Under the pieces are notes generated by a model that saw only the letters and a list, made by a program, of their open reading frames with translations, searched no databases and was not told the origin of the DNA. This document shows positions 1 through 10,200 of a DNA stretch of 64,000 nucleotides, in pieces (position 1 is the stretch's first letter; each line of letters starts with the position of its first letter). Source of the DNA: LLD-282 sp964395835 (GTDB taxonomy: Bacteria; Pseudomonadota; Gammaproteobacteria; Berkiellales; Berkiellaceae); the NCBI GenBank assembly GCA_964395835.1, contig CAYNBJ010000004.1, positions 59,057 to 123,056 of the forward strand. The letters run 5' to 3'. The position numbers and the translations under genes are program-made.

Positions 1-319
1 GATTCCAATTCTGTTTCTTCTGCAAAAGCTGTGCTTTTAAAATGCGTGCATGAGTATGGTATAAACCACAAGCAGGATTCTCCAGTAATCCTTCATTATA
101 TTCATATGCCTGAGACCAAGTTTCATGATAATATAACCAATGTGCTAGAAAATTTTCGATTTCACAGGATTTTTCTCCATTTTGCTTGAGTAAGATTTCG
201 ACATCCTCAGTATCATAGAACAGAGATTGTTCAGATAAAAAATCATCTTGAGCAGTGTGAGCAAAAGAGATAATTAAAATTACAAAATAGGAATACCATG
301 AATAACGATTATGGAACAT
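1..319 (-). CDS. Secreted protein of unknown function, N-terminal part only
   Basis: An open frame reads from ATG at 319 to the window edge (106 codons, no stop). It starts MFHNRYSWYSYFVILIISF and is followed by AHTAQDD, which fits a signal peptide with cleavage near residues 18-23. No lipobox cysteine is visible. The mature part is rich in aromatic and acidic residues and may be helical and TPR-like. A GGAG motif lies 10 nt upstream of the ATG, which supports this start. The start overlaps the rsmI start by 22 nt on the opposite strand. In E. coli the divergent neighbour of rsmI is lpoA (yraM); position suggests an equivalent, but the sequence does not let me claim it. Confidence 0.7.
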   Translation of the reverse strand, partial: MFHNRYSWYSYFVILIISFAHTAQDDFLSEQSLFYDTEDVEILLKQNGEKSCEIENFLAHWLYYHETWSQAYEYNEGLLENPACGLYHTHARILKAQLLQKKQNWN

Positions 320-1167
320 TTTATCTTATCTCCATGCCAATAGGACACCCAGATGATCTTACTCTAAGAGCAAGAGAAGTGCTAGAAAAAACGCCTCTGA
401 TTATCTGCGAGGATACTCGCAATACGATGTTGTATCTCAAAAGCCAAAAATTGCTCACAAAACAAAAACTCATCAGAGGCGATGCGTATAAAGAGCATGA
501 GATTTGTGAGTACGTTTATCATCATTTAACTCAGGGCGAAAATGCAGCATTAGTCTCAGATTGCGGGACACCTGCTATCTGCGATCCAGGAGCTGTGATT
601 GTCTCGTATTTACGAAAAAAAAATATTCACATCTGTGCCTTACCTGGAGCCTCCGCCTTAACTACTTTTTTAAGCTTGTGTGGATATACAAAATCTCAAT
701 GGCATTTCTTAGGATTTCTACCCCGTAGCACGGGAGAACAAGAGGAATATTTTCAAAAAATGCAAGAAAATGGCGGGCTCTGGATTGCCTTTGAAAGCCC
801 ACATAGAATTTTAGAAACGATCAAATTTTCTGCAAAATTTTTTCAAACTTATCCTGAAACACTCATCCGTATTGCCAAAGAACTGACAAAAAAATTTGAA
901 ACCTATCTCCAAGGAACACCGCAAGAGATTCTATCTTTCTTAGAACAAAATCCAGATATGATTCGTGGAGAATGGATTATTGCTTGGGAGTGCACGCCTC
1001 AAAAAAACTCTACTTGGCATAAGGCAGCCTTATCTCTTGCACAGGACCTAGGAGATAAAAAAACCGCGAATTGGATTGCAACACATTTTGGAGTTTCAAA
1101 AAATAGCGTTTACAGCTATCTCATTGAAAAAAAGAAAGAGAAAGATATTGGAATCAGCAAAATTTAA
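298..1167 (+). CDS. rsmI: 16S rRNA (cytidine1402-2'-O)-methyltransferase RsmI
   Basis: RsmI uses SAM to methylate the 2'-OH of C1402 in the decoding centre of 16S rRNA. The 289 aa product matches the usual family length (E. coli about 286). Family motifs are visible in order: PIGHPDDLTLRA (14-25), CEDTRNT (37-43), VSDCGTPAICDPG (86-98, the SAM-binding loop), ALPGASAL (about 113-120), and a later ESPHRI. The start is supported by AGGA 5 nt upstream. The 5' end overlaps the divergent secreted-protein gene, so its promoter must lie inside that gene. It converges with cysS, with a dyad symmetry at its 3' end. Confidence 0.96.
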   Translation: MNNDYGTFYLISMPIGHPDDLTLRAREVLEKTPLIICEDTRNTMLYLKSQKLLTKQKLIRGDAYKEHEICEYVYHHLTQGENAALVSDCGTPAICDPGAVIVSYLRKKNIHICALPGASALTTFLSLCGYTKSQWHFLGFLPRSTGEQEEYFQKMQENGGLWIAFESPHRILETIKFSAKFFQTYPETLIRIAKELTKKFETYLQGTPQEILSFLEQNPDMIRGEWIIAWECTPQKNSTWHKAALSLAQDLGDKKTANWIATHFGVSKNSVYSYLIEKKKEKDIGISKI

Positions 1168-1183
1168 AAAATTCTGCTGATTC
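1151..1183. terminator. Inverted repeat between convergent rsmI and cysS
   Basis: GAATCAGCA (1151-1159) is the exact reverse complement of TGCTGATTC (1175-1183), with an A/T-rich loop containing the rsmI stop codon. It can form a hairpin in both transcripts. No clean T-tract follows on either side, so termination is an inference from its place between two convergent genes. Confidence 0.35.
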
Positions 1184-1201
1184 CTAGACAGAACAATTCT
1201 T

Positions 1202-2575
1202 TCAGATTTGCTCTCGATAAAAGGTGCCCTCTTTTCTATCCACCACATCAAAACCATTTTTCTCAATCAGCTTTCTGAGATCGTCAGCACGCTGATAATC
1301 TTTTTGACTTTTAGCAACAAGACGCTCTTGCGCCAAATGCTGCAGCGCTGGATCTAAAGATTCCAAGCCTAAAAGTGGTCGATACATTTCCTTTAAATTA
1401 ATACCCAAGATCTCGTTGAACCACTGCAATAAAGTCGAAAGAATCTGTGTACGGCGATCGTCTGAATACAATTTTAATAAAGCCCATTGTGATTGAAATT
1501 CAGTAATGGCCAAAGGAGTATTGAGATCATCGGCCAACGAGCGATTGAGCGCCTCCCACACCAGCGTGTCTTTGTTTTGTTGGCTAGGCAGCTCAAAGGG
1601 ATAATAATCCTGTATACTATCTAAAAAACCACGAATCGCGCTTTGAGCTTGAAGCACTCTTTGCTCCGTCCAAGGTAAAGGCTGACGATAATGTGTCATC
1701 AAATATAAATAACGCAATGTTTGCGATGACAAGGCTTTCAAGGCATCTGCAAGATAAGTAAAATTCCCTAAAGATTTAGCCATTTTTTCATCATCAACTG
1801 TCACAAAGCCAATATGCATCCAACACTGAGCAAGCGGATGATGAAAACAGCTTTCTGATTGCGCGATTTCATTTTCATGATGAGGAAATTTCAAATCCAT
1901 CCCACCAATATGCAAATCTAAAGAATGTGAACAATGACCAGAAATCATAGCTGAACATTCAATATGCCATCCAGGTCTCCCCTTCCCCCAGGGACTGTCC
2001 CAACTTAATGAATCATCGTAGACCTTTTTCCATAGCACAAAATCACAGTGATGCTGCTTCAATTCATCTGTTTGGACACGTGCCCCAGCATTCAGCTGTT
2101 CAAGATTTTGATGTGAAAGCTGTCCATATTTTTCAAAAGAATGCACGGAAAACAAGACATCGTCTTCAGAAATATAAGCGTGCCCTTTACTCAACATCAT
2201 TTCAATCATCGAGATCATTTTTGAAATATATTCTGTCGCTCTTGGCTCTGAATCAGGAGCTAAACAATTTAAGTTAAGCAAATCGTGATGCATGGAGCGC
2301 GTGTATTCCTCTGTAACCAAACGAGGATCGCAGGTCAGTGCTTGAGCTTTTTTAAGAATTTTATCATCAACATCAGTGATGTTTCTAATAAAATACGGAT
2401 TGTATCCACGATCTCTCAAAAACCGATACAAAACATCCTGGACAACAAAAACGCGTCCATGTCCCAAATGACAATGATCGTAGACAGTCACACCACATGA
2501 ATAAGCATGGAATTTTTCTGACCTTTTATCAAAGGTATGCCAGTTTTGTGTCAAAGAATTATAGATTTTTATCAT
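1202..2575 (-). CDS. cysS: Cysteinyl-tRNA synthetase
   Basis: A class I aminoacyl-tRNA synthetase that charges tRNA-Cys in the cytoplasm. The 457 aa length is normal (E. coli 461). It has zinc-ligand Cys27 in YSCGVTVYDH, the HIGH motif as HLGH (36-39), the WHIEC and HHENE segments that carry the other zinc ligands, and the KMSKS loop as KMAKSLGN. The start codon overlaps the gltX stop (ATGA, 2572-2575), so the two synthetases are translationally coupled in one operon. No anomaly is seen in the catalytic motifs. Confidence 0.97.
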   Translation of the reverse strand: MIKIYNSLTQNWHTFDKRSEKFHAYSCGVTVYDHCHLGHGRVFVVQDVLYRFLRDRGYNPYFIRNITDVDDKILKKAQALTCDPRLVTEEYTRSMHHDLLNLNCLAPDSEPRATEYISKMISMIEMMLSKGHAYISEDDVLFSVHSFEKYGQLSHQNLEQLNAGARVQTDELKQHHCDFVLWKKVYDDSLSWDSPWGKGRPGWHIECSAMISGHCSHSLDLHIGGMDLKFPHHENEIAQSESCFHHPLAQCWMHIGFVTVDDEKMAKSLGNFTYLADALKALSSQTLRYLYLMTHYRQPLPWTEQRVLQAQSAIRGFLDSIQDYYPFELPSQQNKDTLVWEALNRSLADDLNTPLAITEFQSQWALLKLYSDDRRTQILSTLLQWFNEILGINLKEMYRPLLGLESLDPALQHLAQERLVAKSQKDYQRADDLRKLIEKNGFDVVDRKEGTFYREQI

Positions 2576-3942
2576 AAAATAGCTTGCAACCTTGTTTTTA
2601 AAATTTCAGGATCTATATACTGATACATTGGTTCTAAATGTGGACCTTCAGCTTTTCCGGTCAAGAGATAACGAAGCGGATAAAAAGCTTTTTTTCCTTT
2701 TATTCCATTCTGTTGCAGAACATTTAAAATCTCGGCCCATGGTTGTCCAATTTTTTGATGAATTTCAGAAATCAGATCTGGATTCCAGCCGTATTGAGAA
2801 AAATCAAAATTTTTCAAATCAACCGCCTGGGCTGTATGTAAAATTTGGTACCACATATCAAGATCTGCGAGAACTAATATCTCTGAGGCAACAATTTGAG
2901 AAAATTGAGAAAGATTCCGCACTGTCTCGGATCTTAAATAATCAGAAATCACTTGATTCCACTCATCCAATGAACGCAACATTAATGCTTTCTTTTGCCA
3001 AAAAAGCAGCTGTGCGGGATCGAAATGTGCCGCACTCGCTGAAATATGATCTAAAGAAAAATGCTGCGCCAACGCATCAAGAGACAACAGTTCCTGTGAT
3101 TCAATATGATGCCCTAAACGAGCACAATAATTATTAATCGCATCGGCTGTATATCCCTGCGCTAACAACTGTGAAATGGCAACCGAACCATTACGCTTTG
3201 AAAGTGGCTTGTGATCGTGTCCTAAAATTAAAGGAAGATGACCGTACGAAGGCTCTTTCATGCCCAAGGAACGTAATAAGGCGAGTTGTCGCGGTGTATT
3301 TGTCAGATGATCATCCCCTCTCAACGCATGCGTCACTCCGGACAAGGAGTCATCCATCGCATTAGAGAAGAAAAAAGTAGAATCACCATCAGATTTTCTC
3401 ACAACAAAATCGCCAATATCATCACCGAAAAAGCTTTTCGGTCCTAAAACGAGATCTGTCATCTCGATCAGGGGTACCTGAACTGAAAATCTTAAAACTG
3501 ATTCTTTACCCTGCGCGCGCAAAGCTTTCTTTTGCTCTTCGCTCAAATGTCTACAACGACCACTATATCTCGGCGGTTTTTTTTGAGCCAGCTGCACCTT
3601 TCTCTCTAGTTCAAGCTCTTGAGCAGTACAAAAACACTCATAAAGCTGCCCGCTTTTATTAAGTTCATCAAGAATTTGATTATAGATCTCATTTCTTTTT
3701 GATTGATACCAAACCTCAGATGAATCAAATTGAATCCCCATATCACGCAAATCACGAAATAATCCTTCCACATAATCATCCTGTGATCTCGCTGAATCAG
3801 TATCTTCGATTCTCAGCAGAAATCGACCTTGATGTTTCAATGCGTAAAGATAGGCCCATAATGCTGTGCGATAATTACCAAGTGTCATATATCCTGTGGG
3901 GCTGGGAGCAAAGCGTGTAACAACACGAGAAGAAGAGAGCAT
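2572..3942 (-). CDS. gltX: Glutamyl-tRNA synthetase with altered HIGH motif
   Basis: A class Ib synthetase for tRNA-Glu. I choose ATG at 3942 (456 aa) because GAGG sits 6 nt upstream; the longer frame to 3954 would need a TTG start that lies within this ribosome binding site. The family signature APSPTG (12-17) is followed by YMTLGNYRTALW, so the usual HIGH-type motif (HIGG or HLGN) reads TLGN, with Thr20 replacing the first His. The KMSKS equivalent is intact as PLSKRNGS. IEDTD and the family signature around LRGDDHLTNTPRQ are present. It is the first gene of the gltX-cysS operon, with a plausible promoter at 4003-4031. Function is otherwise expected to be normal; the loss of the His is the oddity. 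Confidence 0.94.
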   Translation of the reverse strand: MLSSSRVVTRFAPSPTGYMTLGNYRTALWAYLYALKHQGRFLLRIEDTDSARSQDDYVEGLFRDLRDMGIQFDSSEVWYQSKRNEIYNQILDELNKSGQLYECFCTAQELELERKVQLAQKKPPRYSGRCRHLSEEQKKALRAQGKESVLRFSVQVPLIEMTDLVLGPKSFFGDDIGDFVVRKSDGDSTFFFSNAMDDSLSGVTHALRGDDHLTNTPRQLALLRSLGMKEPSYGHLPLILGHDHKPLSKRNGSVAISQLLAQGYTADAINNYCARLGHHIESQELLSLDALAQHFSLDHISASAAHFDPAQLLFWQKKALMLRSLDEWNQVISDYLRSETVRNLSQFSQIVASEILVLADLDMWYQILHTAQAVDLKNFDFSQYGWNPDLISEIHQKIGQPWAEILNVLQQNGIKGKKAFYPLRYLLTGKAEGPHLEPMYQYIDPEILKTRLQAIL

Positions 3943-4002
3943 ATAAATCCTCAAAATGATATAAAATCGTTTTAAAAAAAGAAAAATCTGTTAACTCAGA
4001 CT

Positions 4003-4031
4003 ATTATCGACCTTTTTTTCCACGATGTCTA
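4003..4031 (-). promoter_or_regulatory. Candidate sigma-70 promoter for gltX-cysS
   Basis: On the minus strand TAGACA (4026-4031) and GATAAT (4003-4008) are separated by 17 nt, about 60 nt upstream of the gltX start. The fit is by eye only. Confidence 0.4.
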
Positions 4032-4157
4032 TAAGCCTTTTATCTACAAAAGCAGCCAAGGGTAGCGAGGATCTCTGCTGTTTCATATATCAATCGATAG
4101 ATGAATTTTCACAAAACAACAAAGATCTCTATACTAAAAAAAATTATTTTTTTCATC

Positions 4158-4874
4158 ATGAGCTTGAAGGCCATTTATTTTATCTCTGATCTCCACCTGA
4201 GTCATGAAGGAAGAATGTCTATCAACACTCATCCCTTTTATATCTTTCTACAAGATATTAAAAAAAAAGCACACGCCCTCTATATTCTAGGAGATTTATT
4301 TGAATGCTGGTGGGGAGACGATCACCATAATCATAACTATCAGCAATGGGAGCAATGCTTTGTAAACTGCCCATTCCCTATTTATTTTTTACCTGGTAAT
4401 CGAGATTTTTTATGCTCTAAAAAATTTTTCGAAAGAAGCGGGCTCAAACCGATCACTTCTGGTGCTATTGTCTTTTGGGGTAATGATAAAATCGGACTTT
4501 TACATGGCGATGAGCCCGGTCTGGAAGATTATCCCTATCAATACCTTCGTTACATTTTGAGACATCAGATTTTTATGAAATTTTTTAATTTCCTTCCCGT
4601 AAATCTCAGAAAAATTCTTTGGACAACAGGGCGCAAGTATAGAAAACAACAATCCGCAGCGATCGGACAAGAAAAAAATGTTCCAATCAATCATACCCTG
4701 TGGCTGAAGAACTATTTCCCACAAACAAAACCAAATATTCTTATTCATGGCCATTTACATAAAAAAATCAAAAGACAAGAACAAGATTATTTGCGATACC
4801 AACTGAGCTCTTGGGATGATGGATCGATTCATTATTTAAAAATAGACTCCGACAGTTCGATTGATTTTTTATAA
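4158..4874 (+). CDS. lpxH: UDP-2,3-diacylglucosamine diphosphatase LpxH
   Basis: LpxH is the metallophosphoesterase of lipid A synthesis that hydrolyses UDP-2,3-diacylglucosamine to lipid X at the inner face of the cytoplasmic membrane. The motifs are clear: SDLHLSH (10-16, metal ligands Asp11 and His13), LGDLFECWWGDD (44-55), LPGNRDFL (78-85), LLHGDEPG (114-121) and IHGHLHK (196-202). I choose ATG at 4158 (238 aa), which places the catalytic motif at the N-terminus as in the family. An in-frame ATG at 4101 would add 19 residues (MNFHKTTKISILKKIIFFI). Neither start has an obvious ribosome binding site. In E. coli lpxH also lies near cysS. It is divergent from gltX. Confidence 0.93.
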   Translation: MSLKAIYFISDLHLSHEGRMSINTHPFYIFLQDIKKKAHALYILGDLFECWWGDDHHNHNYQQWEQCFVNCPFPIYFLPGNRDFLCSKKFFERSGLKPITSGAIVFWGNDKIGLLHGDEPGLEDYPYQYLRYILRHQIFMKFFNFLPVNLRKILWTTGRKYRKQQSAAIGQEKNVPINHTLWLKNYFPQTKPNILIHGHLHKKIKRQEQDYLRYQLSSWDDGSIHYLKIDSDSSIDFL

Positions 4875-4876
4875 AA

Positions 4877-5404
4877 TCAAAATGCAAAAGAAGACCACTT
4901 TGAAATATTCGGCCAAAAAGTTTGAGTTTTATTTTGCAAGCGATTCCATAAATACTGAACAGGTAACATATCAATATAATACAAAACACAAGAATAAATA
5001 CGAGATTTTTGAAGCATTTTATCTACAGATAACGGTGTGATAGAGAGGCACAATACGATTAAGCTAATATATAAAACGCCCTGAGCCAGCCCGATCATAG
5101 CCCCCAGCACACGATCAAGCACCGTTAAAGAGGTCATTTTCAATCCTAATTGTAAGGAAAAAAAGACTGCATTCCAAAAAGGATACAAAATAATCGCTAT
5201 AAGCAATGATATCACCCAGTAAGGCAATACGCTTTGCGAGGATGAGAACAATAATGGCATCAAAATTGGCACAAGAAAAAATACCAATACAGATGTGATA
5301 AGGGGGATAAAAGATCTCATCTGTGCAAGAATACCTCTGTAGCCTCCCTTAAAGGAGCAAAAAATGACTATGGAAATAAAAATGCAATCGATGATATTTA
5401 ACAT
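4877..5404 (-). CDS. cvpA: CvpA-family inner membrane protein
   Basis: About 175 aa with four hydrophobic segments and the family start MLNIIDCIFI, followed by the FKGGYRGI turn after the first helix and the segment VLDRVLGAMIGLAQG. This is the arrangement of CvpA (colicin V production) proteins, which are linked to envelope integrity and whose biochemical role is not settled. The frame is open to 5449, but ATG at 5404 gives the family N-terminus and a 7-nt overlap with the accD stop, implying coupled translation. The adjacent accD fits the gammaproteobacterial neighbourhood (accD-folC-dedD-cvpA in E. coli). Confidence 0.9.
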   Translation of the reverse strand: MLNIIDCIFISIVIFCSFKGGYRGILAQMRSFIPLITSVLVFFLVPILMPLLFSSSQSVLPYWVISLLIAIILYPFWNAVFFSLQLGLKMTSLTVLDRVLGAMIGLAQGVLYISLIVLCLSITPLSVDKMLQKSRIYSCVLYYIDMLPVQYLWNRLQNKTQTFWPNISKWSSFAF

Positions 5405-6246
5405 GCATAACTCTTTCGGGCTAAGCGAAATTTCTTCAACCATCCACAAAGCACAGATACTAATTGAGATCGTGGCACTATCTGATCGATAAATCCATGT
5501 TGAAGTAAAAATTCACTTTTTTGAAAACCATCTGGTAATGTTTTAGCGACTGTTTGTGCAATTACTCGAGGCCCTGAAAAGCCTATTAAGGCACCAGGCT
5601 CAGCAAGATGCAAATCGCCCAAACTTGCCAGAGAAGCAGTGACTCCTCCCATGCACGGCGATCCTTGTATCACGATGTATGGCAGACGCGCTTCAGCCAG
5701 CAAAACTAATGCTGTTGCTGTTCTTTTCATCTGTAGTAAAGAATATAACCCTTCCTGCATTCTTGCACCTCCGCTACTTGCGTAACAAATCAAAGGTAGA
5801 CCTTGAGCAAGAGCAGTACGGACCCCTACTAAAAACCTTTCGCCCACCGCAGAGCTCATTGATCCAGCAATAAAATCAAAATCAAAAATTGCAAAAACAG
5901 CTCTATCTCCTTGCAGAGATCCGACAAAAACATTTAAAGCCTCAGTTCTTTTTGTGCTTTTTATCGCGCTTTCTAAACGAGATGTATACGACTTTTGATC
6001 AAAAAATTCCAACCAATTTTTAGCATGGTGATTTTCACCTAAAATTTCTTCGACATGATCGCACATCAAAGAAACTCGCTGTGCAAAAGGTAACTTGTCA
6101 TGATACTCGCAAGAAGGGCAGACTTCATATAATAAGGCCCATGTTTCTTTAGAGGCTAAAAAATTGCACTGAGGGCATATTTTAGCAGGAGTCTGCGAAT
6201 TGAGACTCCTTTTTTTTACTTTTAACGAAGAAACAAGCTGCTTCAT
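5398..6246 (-). CDS. accD: Acetyl-CoA carboxylase carboxyltransferase subunit beta
   Basis: AccD pairs with AccA to transfer the carboxyl group from biotin to acetyl-CoA, the first committed step of fatty acid synthesis. The 282 aa product begins with a four-Cys zinc ribbon: CPQC (24-27) and CPSC (43-46). It then has the carboxyltransferase core with FIAGSMSSAVGERF, YASSGGARMQEG and GGVTASLASLGD. A strong AGGAAG site lies 7 nt before the ATG, between it and the stop codon of the giant gene 15 nt upstream. It is presumably cotranscribed with cvpA. Either it depends on readthrough from the 35-kb gene or it has a promoter inside that gene's 3' end. Confidence 0.96.
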   Translation of the reverse strand: MKQLVSSLKVKKRSLNSQTPAKICPQCNFLASKETWALLYEVCPSCEYHDKLPFAQRVSLMCDHVEEILGENHHAKNWLEFFDQKSYTSRLESAIKSTKRTEALNVFVGSLQGDRAVFAIFDFDFIAGSMSSAVGERFLVGVRTALAQGLPLICYASSGGARMQEGLYSLLQMKRTATALVLLAEARLPYIVIQGSPCMGGVTASLASLGDLHLAEPGALIGFSGPRVIAQTVAKTLPDGFQKSEFLLQHGFIDQIVPRSQLVSVLCGWLKKFRLARKSYAC

Positions 6247-6261
6247 AATAAACTTCCTGCA

Positions 6262-7245
6262 TTATACAACAATAAAGAACATCGGGGTCGCATCATCTGT
6301 ACTACGAATTGTTGTCGTAAAATCAGATGGCTCCATCCCATAAATATCAGCAATATAATAATCATGTCCAGCATATTTAACATAAACTTCTGTAGCGCTT
6401 GAAATGCCGCTATTTGCAAGAGGATGAAAAATATCACTATTTGAAATATCCTCTAAATAAATGACCCCAGGAGCTTGAGAACTTGCCGTATTAAAAATTG
6501 TTCTTTCTTCTAAAGGAACGCCCAAATCATTTAGCAAGCTAGACAGGTCGATTTTGTCTGGTTTTGAAAAAAAGTAAATAATATCTCGATGAGATGGGCA
6601 GTCTGGCAAGACACCATCTAAAGAATAATGGATGACATCATACCCGCTGTTAGAATACAAAGGGCTGACCGAGCCTGAAGAAGATCCTGATACTCCGCCA
6701 GCACTGAAAATCGCAGGAACCAATCCACTCGGCGTTTGATTCATAAGACGGAACACATCACTGTCTGAAGCGATTAAGGCATTACCTGCTTCAACAAGCA
6801 TAGGGGCTGTTGTTGCATTTACAAAATGATAACCCTGCAATGCGACAGAGCTTGCAAGTAAAATAACGCTACTTCCATACCCACTATAAATATGATTATT
6901 TCCTGGTCCAGCGACGACCAAACAGCCCACATTAGTGTTGAAATCAACCGCATTTTGATTCAAAAGGTCAACTGCACCATTTAATAATCCATTGTGAGTA
7001 AAGAAATAATCATCTCCAGCGCCACCAACAAGAACATCACGCACTGCAAATGTTTGAATAGAGCTTCTGTCATTATATCCCAAGGTTTCTGATACACCTG
7101 TTCCAATGGAAAAATCTGTTTGTAAATTCAGATAAACCGGCGCATTTGCAGCTGCACCCTGCAAACCTCGACCAGCAATAAGAAAATCAGATCCAGCACT
7201 CCCCACAAGAAAATCGAAATTACGCTCTGAACCAACATAGGTCAC
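6262..7245 (-). other. RTX-like and type I secretion-like C-terminus of the giant protein
   Basis: The last roughly 330 residues contain degenerate calcium-binding nonapeptide-like turns (FLVGSAGSDFLIAGRG, VLVGGAGDDYFF, VVAGPGNNHIYSGYG). The terminal domain has the layout D-I-I-x-x-F ... D-K-I-D-L-S-S-L-L ... then short beta strands and an uncharged hydrophobic end (MFFIVV). This agrees with C-terminal targeting domains of type I-secreted adhesins. The turns are few compared with classical RTX toxins. Confidence 0.65.
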
Positions 7246-10200
7246 TGATCGAGAGGATAGATACGAGACTGTCCCATAATTGAAATATTGACCACCATCA
7301 TAAGTATTGTAATTCACCCTAGAGGACTGATTAATAATACTAAAGCTCGAAGAAGTCAGATCAGTCCTTGCAGATTTTGTATAATATTCCAAAATATTAT
7401 ACCCCAAATCTGTCGTGCTTCCGCTTTGAGGCGCTCTAGACCATGTAAACATCATTTGAGACAGCTGAGGAGACTGAACAAGATAATTTTGGTGATCTGA
7501 GCCGACACCAGTAATAAACGCACTATAAGCGTTACCGATTGAACCGACATTTTGCAAATATTTCGAAACAGAAAATTGCGTTTGCGAAGTGCGGGTTGTG
7601 TAGTCAAAATTTGCAAAAATCGGATTGGTCAACAAACCGGAAGAAAGAAAATAATGATCGGCGCCTGTAAGTTGGACAATATCATTCGGATTAATAATTT
7701 GCTCAAGCTGATCGTCAGTTGGGTTAATTAAGGACGACGGAATAGGTCCAGGGGACAGATCTGTATTCTGCGGATAAGAAACTGAGATCAACTGAGCATT
7801 CACAAATCCAAAATTTGTCAGACCGACAAGAGATCGCGTTTTATTCAGATCATAAGAAAAAAGTAAATTGTTCGCATAGAGATCGGAGCCAAAACCATCT
7901 TCAAAATCTTTTGTCATAACAAAATAGTCTGTTCTTGGATTTGTGAGACTATAAGATTTAGAGCTCAACGTAATCGTATCAATCGCGCTATTTGCTTGAG
8001 GATCTGTGACTCCAAATGTTGTGGCTATGGTTTGTCCATTCGTACTGAGTGTCGCAAAGAATCCTGTTAACATACTGTATTGATTAATTTTATCAACAAC
8101 AGCTGAAGCATTCATACCTGTGGTCAGAGGGATTGTATAAACATTATTCGCACCCTTTGGTACCAAAACCAAGTTCGTACTTTGAGCCAAAATTCTGCTT
8201 GTTCCTTGGAGTAGAGTATTCAATGCATTTGTGAGATTAGTACCATCGCTGGCTTGCAGTGGATACATATTTTGGACAATCCAATCGCTCCCATCATTTT
8301 TAGAAATGAGCTGAATATCATAAGGATTGTCTGTTGGAATATTCACAACAACTGTTAATCTTCTCGCATTATAAATATTTCTATTTTGATAAGCGACAGT
8401 CATGCCCAATTTAAAGGTTCCTCTAGGAGAAATAAAATAATGCGGATCTTGATCAAAACGCGAATAAGTTTGCAAACTATCTACACCTAAAGACGTGACA
8501 GTCGTATCCAAATTCGGATCGGGCTGCAAACCTACAATAAAGACCATTGAAGGCAGAACGGTTGCATTGCTATCACCGCTAATCTGATAAAATCCATTGA
8601 TGACATAATCAGCATCAGCTCCATAAGGGGGCATAAAAAAGATCTCTGTAAAAGGCCTTGGATCGATAGCCGGTGTTGTAATGAATGCATTTTGCGTTTT
8701 AATCCACTGATTCATATTGTTTTCTACTGTATTGATTCCATCTTGCACTTCTAGCAAAAGATCAGAGAGATCGTACATTTCAAAAAATGCAGCAGCTGGA
8801 GTACTGCTATTCACCGATCCATTTTGTACATACAAACTCAAAGGCGCGCTGGAGCCAGTTTTAGAGAGAAAATTCTGACCTGCAAAGTACGTATTGAGCG
8901 CGGACGTTGTCAGTGTATTCGTCAACCAAGATTTTCCAATTGTATCAGACGCATATTTCGTAATATCATTAATTGGCTGTGCTGAAGGACTCCACATATT
9001 TGAATTCAGACCGCCTCCAAGATTTTTCAACTCGATCCAATCGAGATATAATGAATCAGCACTACTAATATCAGAGTTTTGCGGTATAGTTCTTGGATGC
9101 ACCAAAGATTGGATGCCATTAGTTTGCACTGCGTACATATCTAAATCGACTTGTGTTGCTTGCACAAGCTGATAAGCAGAGAGCAAGGTATCATAGCGAA
9201 TATATGCGTCTATGATTCTGTTAGATTGATCATCTAAATGCGTAACAGCATACCATATATTGGGAACAGCTCTCACTCCGCTCAAAAGAGTGGCCTGAGC
9301 TAGATTCCCGTTATTACTGACACGATAATATGTTAAGGATTGAGACTCTGCACTTGTGAGCTTAATAAGAGGAGTCGCATTCGTAAACAATGTTTGCGGA
9401 TACCAAAAATAGATCCCATGGCCAAAAGCTTGTACTGGGTTGGTTTGATGCACAGAAATTTGTGCATTTGTAGCATCATAATCTAACCACAGTCCTGAAA
9501 CTGAAGAAAGCTGATTGAACCGTGCGACATATGTTTTCAGATAATCTGCATTGCTGACTGTATTTTCAATATTTAAATCAACAGAAAGACTATTGAGATA
9601 GAATTGCCCTAAAATTTTATCAAATAAAAGACGAGAAAATTGTCCAGATATATAAAAGTCTCTAAGATCGATTTTATCTATAAGTCCTAATTGCGCAGAA
9701 AGATTTAAAGCGCTTTGAACTTGATCTACAGTGATGGGTCCCGCAAATTCTGCCTGATGATTCTGACTGTACAGAGCGATAGCATCCAATAATTCCTGGT
9801 CTCGATAAATCTTAGTCCACATTTCTATGAGAAATTTATTTAATGACACCTCAGTATTATATAGACATCCTGCATATTTATTATAAAAATATGCAACAGC
9901 AGCAGGTGAATTAAACCATGAATCTTTCCAGCGATCGTAAATATATTCCAAAGCAGAACCAGTAATAGTTCCCGTAGAAATAGCATCTTGAACTTTATTC
10001 GTTTTTTCCTGAGATCCAAAATTTGGGAAATTACTTAAATCACCCATCATAAATTGGATATATGATTTTCCATTTGCAACAAAAGAGATTTTCGATTCTT
10101 GTACAACACTATAATCGTCATAGCCCTTATTGTAGGCTTTATCATAAATCTCTAATAAGAAAGGAATCAAACTAAAACTGCTCGGCTTAATAGCATCAAA

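Noticed and set aside
2008..3920. Several plus-strand frames inside cysS and gltX
   Set aside because: They lie antisense to confidently identified synthetases and have no family features.
3943..3954. Longer start for gltX at a TTG codon
   Set aside because: GAGG of the ribosome binding site for ATG 3942 lies within the supposed first codons.
5405..5449. N-terminal extension of cvpA
   Set aside because: It is inside accD coding sequence and does not match the CvpA family start; ATG 5404 does.
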